Below are positions 14,125 to 15,534 of a stretch of DNA of 15,534 nt, piece after piece; position 1 is the first letter of the stretch; each line of letters begins with the position of its first letter. The notes beneath the pieces are model-generated. The model ran no database searches and was not told the DNA's origin. It saw only the letters and a program-made list of their open reading frames with translations. The DNA is from Desulfobacterales bacterium (GTDB lineage Bacteria > Desulfobacterota > Desulfobacteria > Desulfobacterales > Desulfobacteraceae): positions 1 through 15,534 of the forward strand of contig JAKSBM010000706.1 in assembly GCA_022361135.1 (NCBI GenBank), in the 5' to 3' direction. Position numbers and translations under genes: made by a program.

Positions 14125-15054
14125 ATGATCCTTTCCCCTGATCTTTTTTCCCTCCGCCCCACCCAGCATGGGGTCCTCTTTGTTTTCATCCTGGGGGCCA
14201 TGCTGGCCGGTGCGGTGAATTACAATAACAACGCCGGTTTTGTCCTGGTTTTCCTCCTGGGCGGCATGGCCTTGATTTCCTTTGTTTACTCCTTCAGGAA
14301 CATGCGGGGCATGGGGGTTTATTTTTTGACACCCCGGCCTGTTTTTGCCGGGGATGAGCTGGCCTTCCCCGTGCGGATCAAGGCCGGTGACCGGGACCGG
14401 AATGCCATTGGCCTGGGATCCGCCGGTGCCCGTTTGGTGTTTCTGAACCTGGCCCGGGGTGGGGAAGATGTCGTGGAATTGCGCATGCCCACGGAAAAAC
14501 GGGGCCGCGTCACCCTGGCTTCGGTGGCCATTTTTTCGGTGTTTCCCCTGGGCCTGTTCCGCATTCGTCTGCGGGTGAGGCCCGGTGTTGAGGCCGTGGT
14601 TTACCCCCGGCAGATTCCCGGGGAATTGGCCTGGGGCGGTGGGGATACGGTTTCCGGGGAGGACAACCGTGAGGAACAGCCTGGAAATGGGGCCGGTAAC
14701 GGCCAGACCGGGGTGGATGATTTCCAGGGGCTGGAACCCTGGCAACCGGGGCAGCCCCGGGGGCGGATTGCATGGAAGGCCTATTCCGGAGGCCGGGGGT
14801 TGTTGATCAAGGATTTTTCCTCGGGCCGGGGGGAAAATCTGGTCCTGGATTATGAAGAATTGACCGGCGGAGACCGGGAATTTCGGCTTTCCCGCCTGTG
14901 CCACATGGCCGTGACTGCCCATGGCCAGGGCCGGACATTCGGCCTCCACCTGCCCGGGCAGGAGATTCCTCCACCGGGGTGGGACACGGACCCAACCGGC
15001 CACCTGGAAACCTGCCTCCGGGCCCTGGCCCTGTTCAAGGGGGAGAAATCATGA
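14125..15054 (+). CDS. DUF58-domain membrane protein
   Basis: This 309-residue protein has two membrane segments near the N-terminus (about 16-31 and 37-55), then a soluble part ending in a DUF58 domain. The DUF58 signature lies at about 198-221 (DDFQGLEPWQPGQPRGRIAW and the following residues). Relative to the common D-F-x-G-L-R-x-Y-x-x-G-D form, E replaces the first R and Q replaces the final D. The function is unknown; DUF58 proteins accompany MoxR ATPases and are thought to be their partners. A glycine- and acid-rich stretch (about 171-196) precedes the signature. The ATG has GAGGTG upstream, and its stop overlaps the next start by 4 nt (ATGA), so all three genes are translationally linked. 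Confidence 0.92.
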   Translation: MILSPDLFSLRPTQHGVLFVFILGAMLAGAVNYNNNAGFVLVFLLGGMALISFVYSFRNMRGMGVYFLTPRPVFAGDELAFPVRIKAGDRDRNAIGLGSAGARLVFLNLARGGEDVVELRMPTEKRGRVTLASVAIFSVFPLGLFRIRLRVRPGVEAVVYPRQIPGELAWGGGDTVSGEDNREEQPGNGAGNGQTGVDDFQGLEPWQPGQPRGRIAWKAYSGGRGLLIKDFSSGRGENLVLDYEELTGGDREFRLSRLCHMAVTAHGQGRTFGLHLPGQEIPPPGWDTDPTGHLETCLRALALFKGEKS

Positions 15055-15534
15055 TGGAAAAAAGCACCCCCAGGGACCCCATGGGCAGGGATCGGCCCCG
15101 GCACATCATTCCCATTATCTTTGCCCTGGTGGTGGCCATTGCACCCCATGTGCCCGACCTGCCCCCCTGGATCACCCTCTGGTGCCTGGTCATGTGGGGG
15201 TATATGCTTCTCCATCTCAAAACCGGCTGGCCCCTGCCCGGACCTTGGCTCTGCCGGAGCCTGGGCATCCTGGGTATCCTGGGGGTGTTTTTCACCTTCC
15301 AGGTCCGGCTGGACGGGGATGCCTTTGTGGGCCTTCTGGCGGCCATGGCCGCGGTGAAACCCTTTGAAATGCCCAACCACCGCCACCGGATTATTGCCAT
15401 CCTTCTTACCTATTTCATCGTGGTGACCAGTCTCTTCCGTTGGGAATCCCTGTGGGCCTTTTTTCACCTCTTCCTTTCGGTTTTCGTCACCACGGTGGCC
15501 CTGGTGCGGATCAATCATCCCCAGGGATTGTTCC
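15051..15534 (+). CDS. TgpA-like transglutaminase membrane protein (partial, N-terminal part only)
   Basis: I translated 161 residues by hand; the frame runs off the right edge. They contain several membrane segments (about 19-31, 41-56, 70-84, 90-101, 113-127 and 134-152) and a loop AAVKPFEMPNHRH like the first membrane domain of TgpA/DUF3488 proteins. Those proteins carry a periplasmic transglutaminase-like domain further along, which would lie beyond this window. The position directly after moxR and DUF58, overlapping the DUF58 stop by 4 nt (ATGA), supports the assignment. The start could be the ATG at 15051 or the one at 15054. The transglutaminase domain itself is not visible, so the call rests on context and the membrane pattern. 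Confidence 0.75.
   Translation, partial: MMEKSTPRDPMGRDRPRHIIPIIFALVVAIAPHVPDLPPWITLWCLVMWGYMLLHLKTGWPLPGPWLCRSLGILGILGVFFTFQVRLDGDAFVGLLAAMAAVKPFEMPNHRHRIIAILLTYFIVVTSLFRWESLWAFFHLFLSVFVTTVALVRINHPQGLF

Overview
The window most resembles the chromosome of an anaerobic, lactate-oxidising bacterium of the Desulfobacterota (sulfate-reducer type). This rests on a LutB-LutA fusion paired with LutC, a separate FAD plus Fe-S dehydrogenase pair like those in Desulfovibrio lactate operons, a corrinoid-protein-type Fe-S motif in a regulator, and GC-rich coding sequence dominated by GCC, CCC, GGG and CGG codons. The taxon is inferred; no rRNA or other phylogenetic marker is present.

Left part (1-5679, minus strand). 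This is a probable operon in the order dctP-dctQ-dctM-lutC-lutBA. It encodes a three-part TRAP transporter with an alpha-keto/hydroxy acid type binding protein, followed by the Lut-type L-lactate dehydrogenase. The last gene runs off the left edge of the window. A long near-perfect hairpin lies between dctP and dctQ.

Control region (5680-6054). This 375-bp AT-rich gap separates two divergent operons. It holds a good minus-strand promoter for dctP, a weaker plus-strand promoter for glcD, and three copies of GGTNNNACC, the core expected for a FadR-type GntR repressor. Two of the copies lie directly downstream of a predicted -10 box.

Middle part (6055-10528, plus strand). A GlcD-like FAD dehydrogenase, its Fe-S/CCG partner and a short-chain dehydrogenase are followed by a GntR/FadR-family regulator. 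Taken together, the divergent operons look like one regulon for uptake of lactate (or a similar 2-hydroxy acid) and oxidation of both stereoisomers, controlled by the regulator at its end. That regulator carries a perfect 33-bp in-frame tandem duplication in its ligand-binding domain.

Right part (10529-15534). A stand-alone leucyl aminopeptidase gene (plus) converges on a minus-strand gene for an unusual regulator joining a four-cysteine Fe-S domain to a LuxR-type DNA-binding domain. Divergent from that regulator is a moxR-DUF58-tgpA-like cluster (plus), cut by the right edge. No tRNA, rRNA, CRISPR array or insertion sequence was seen.
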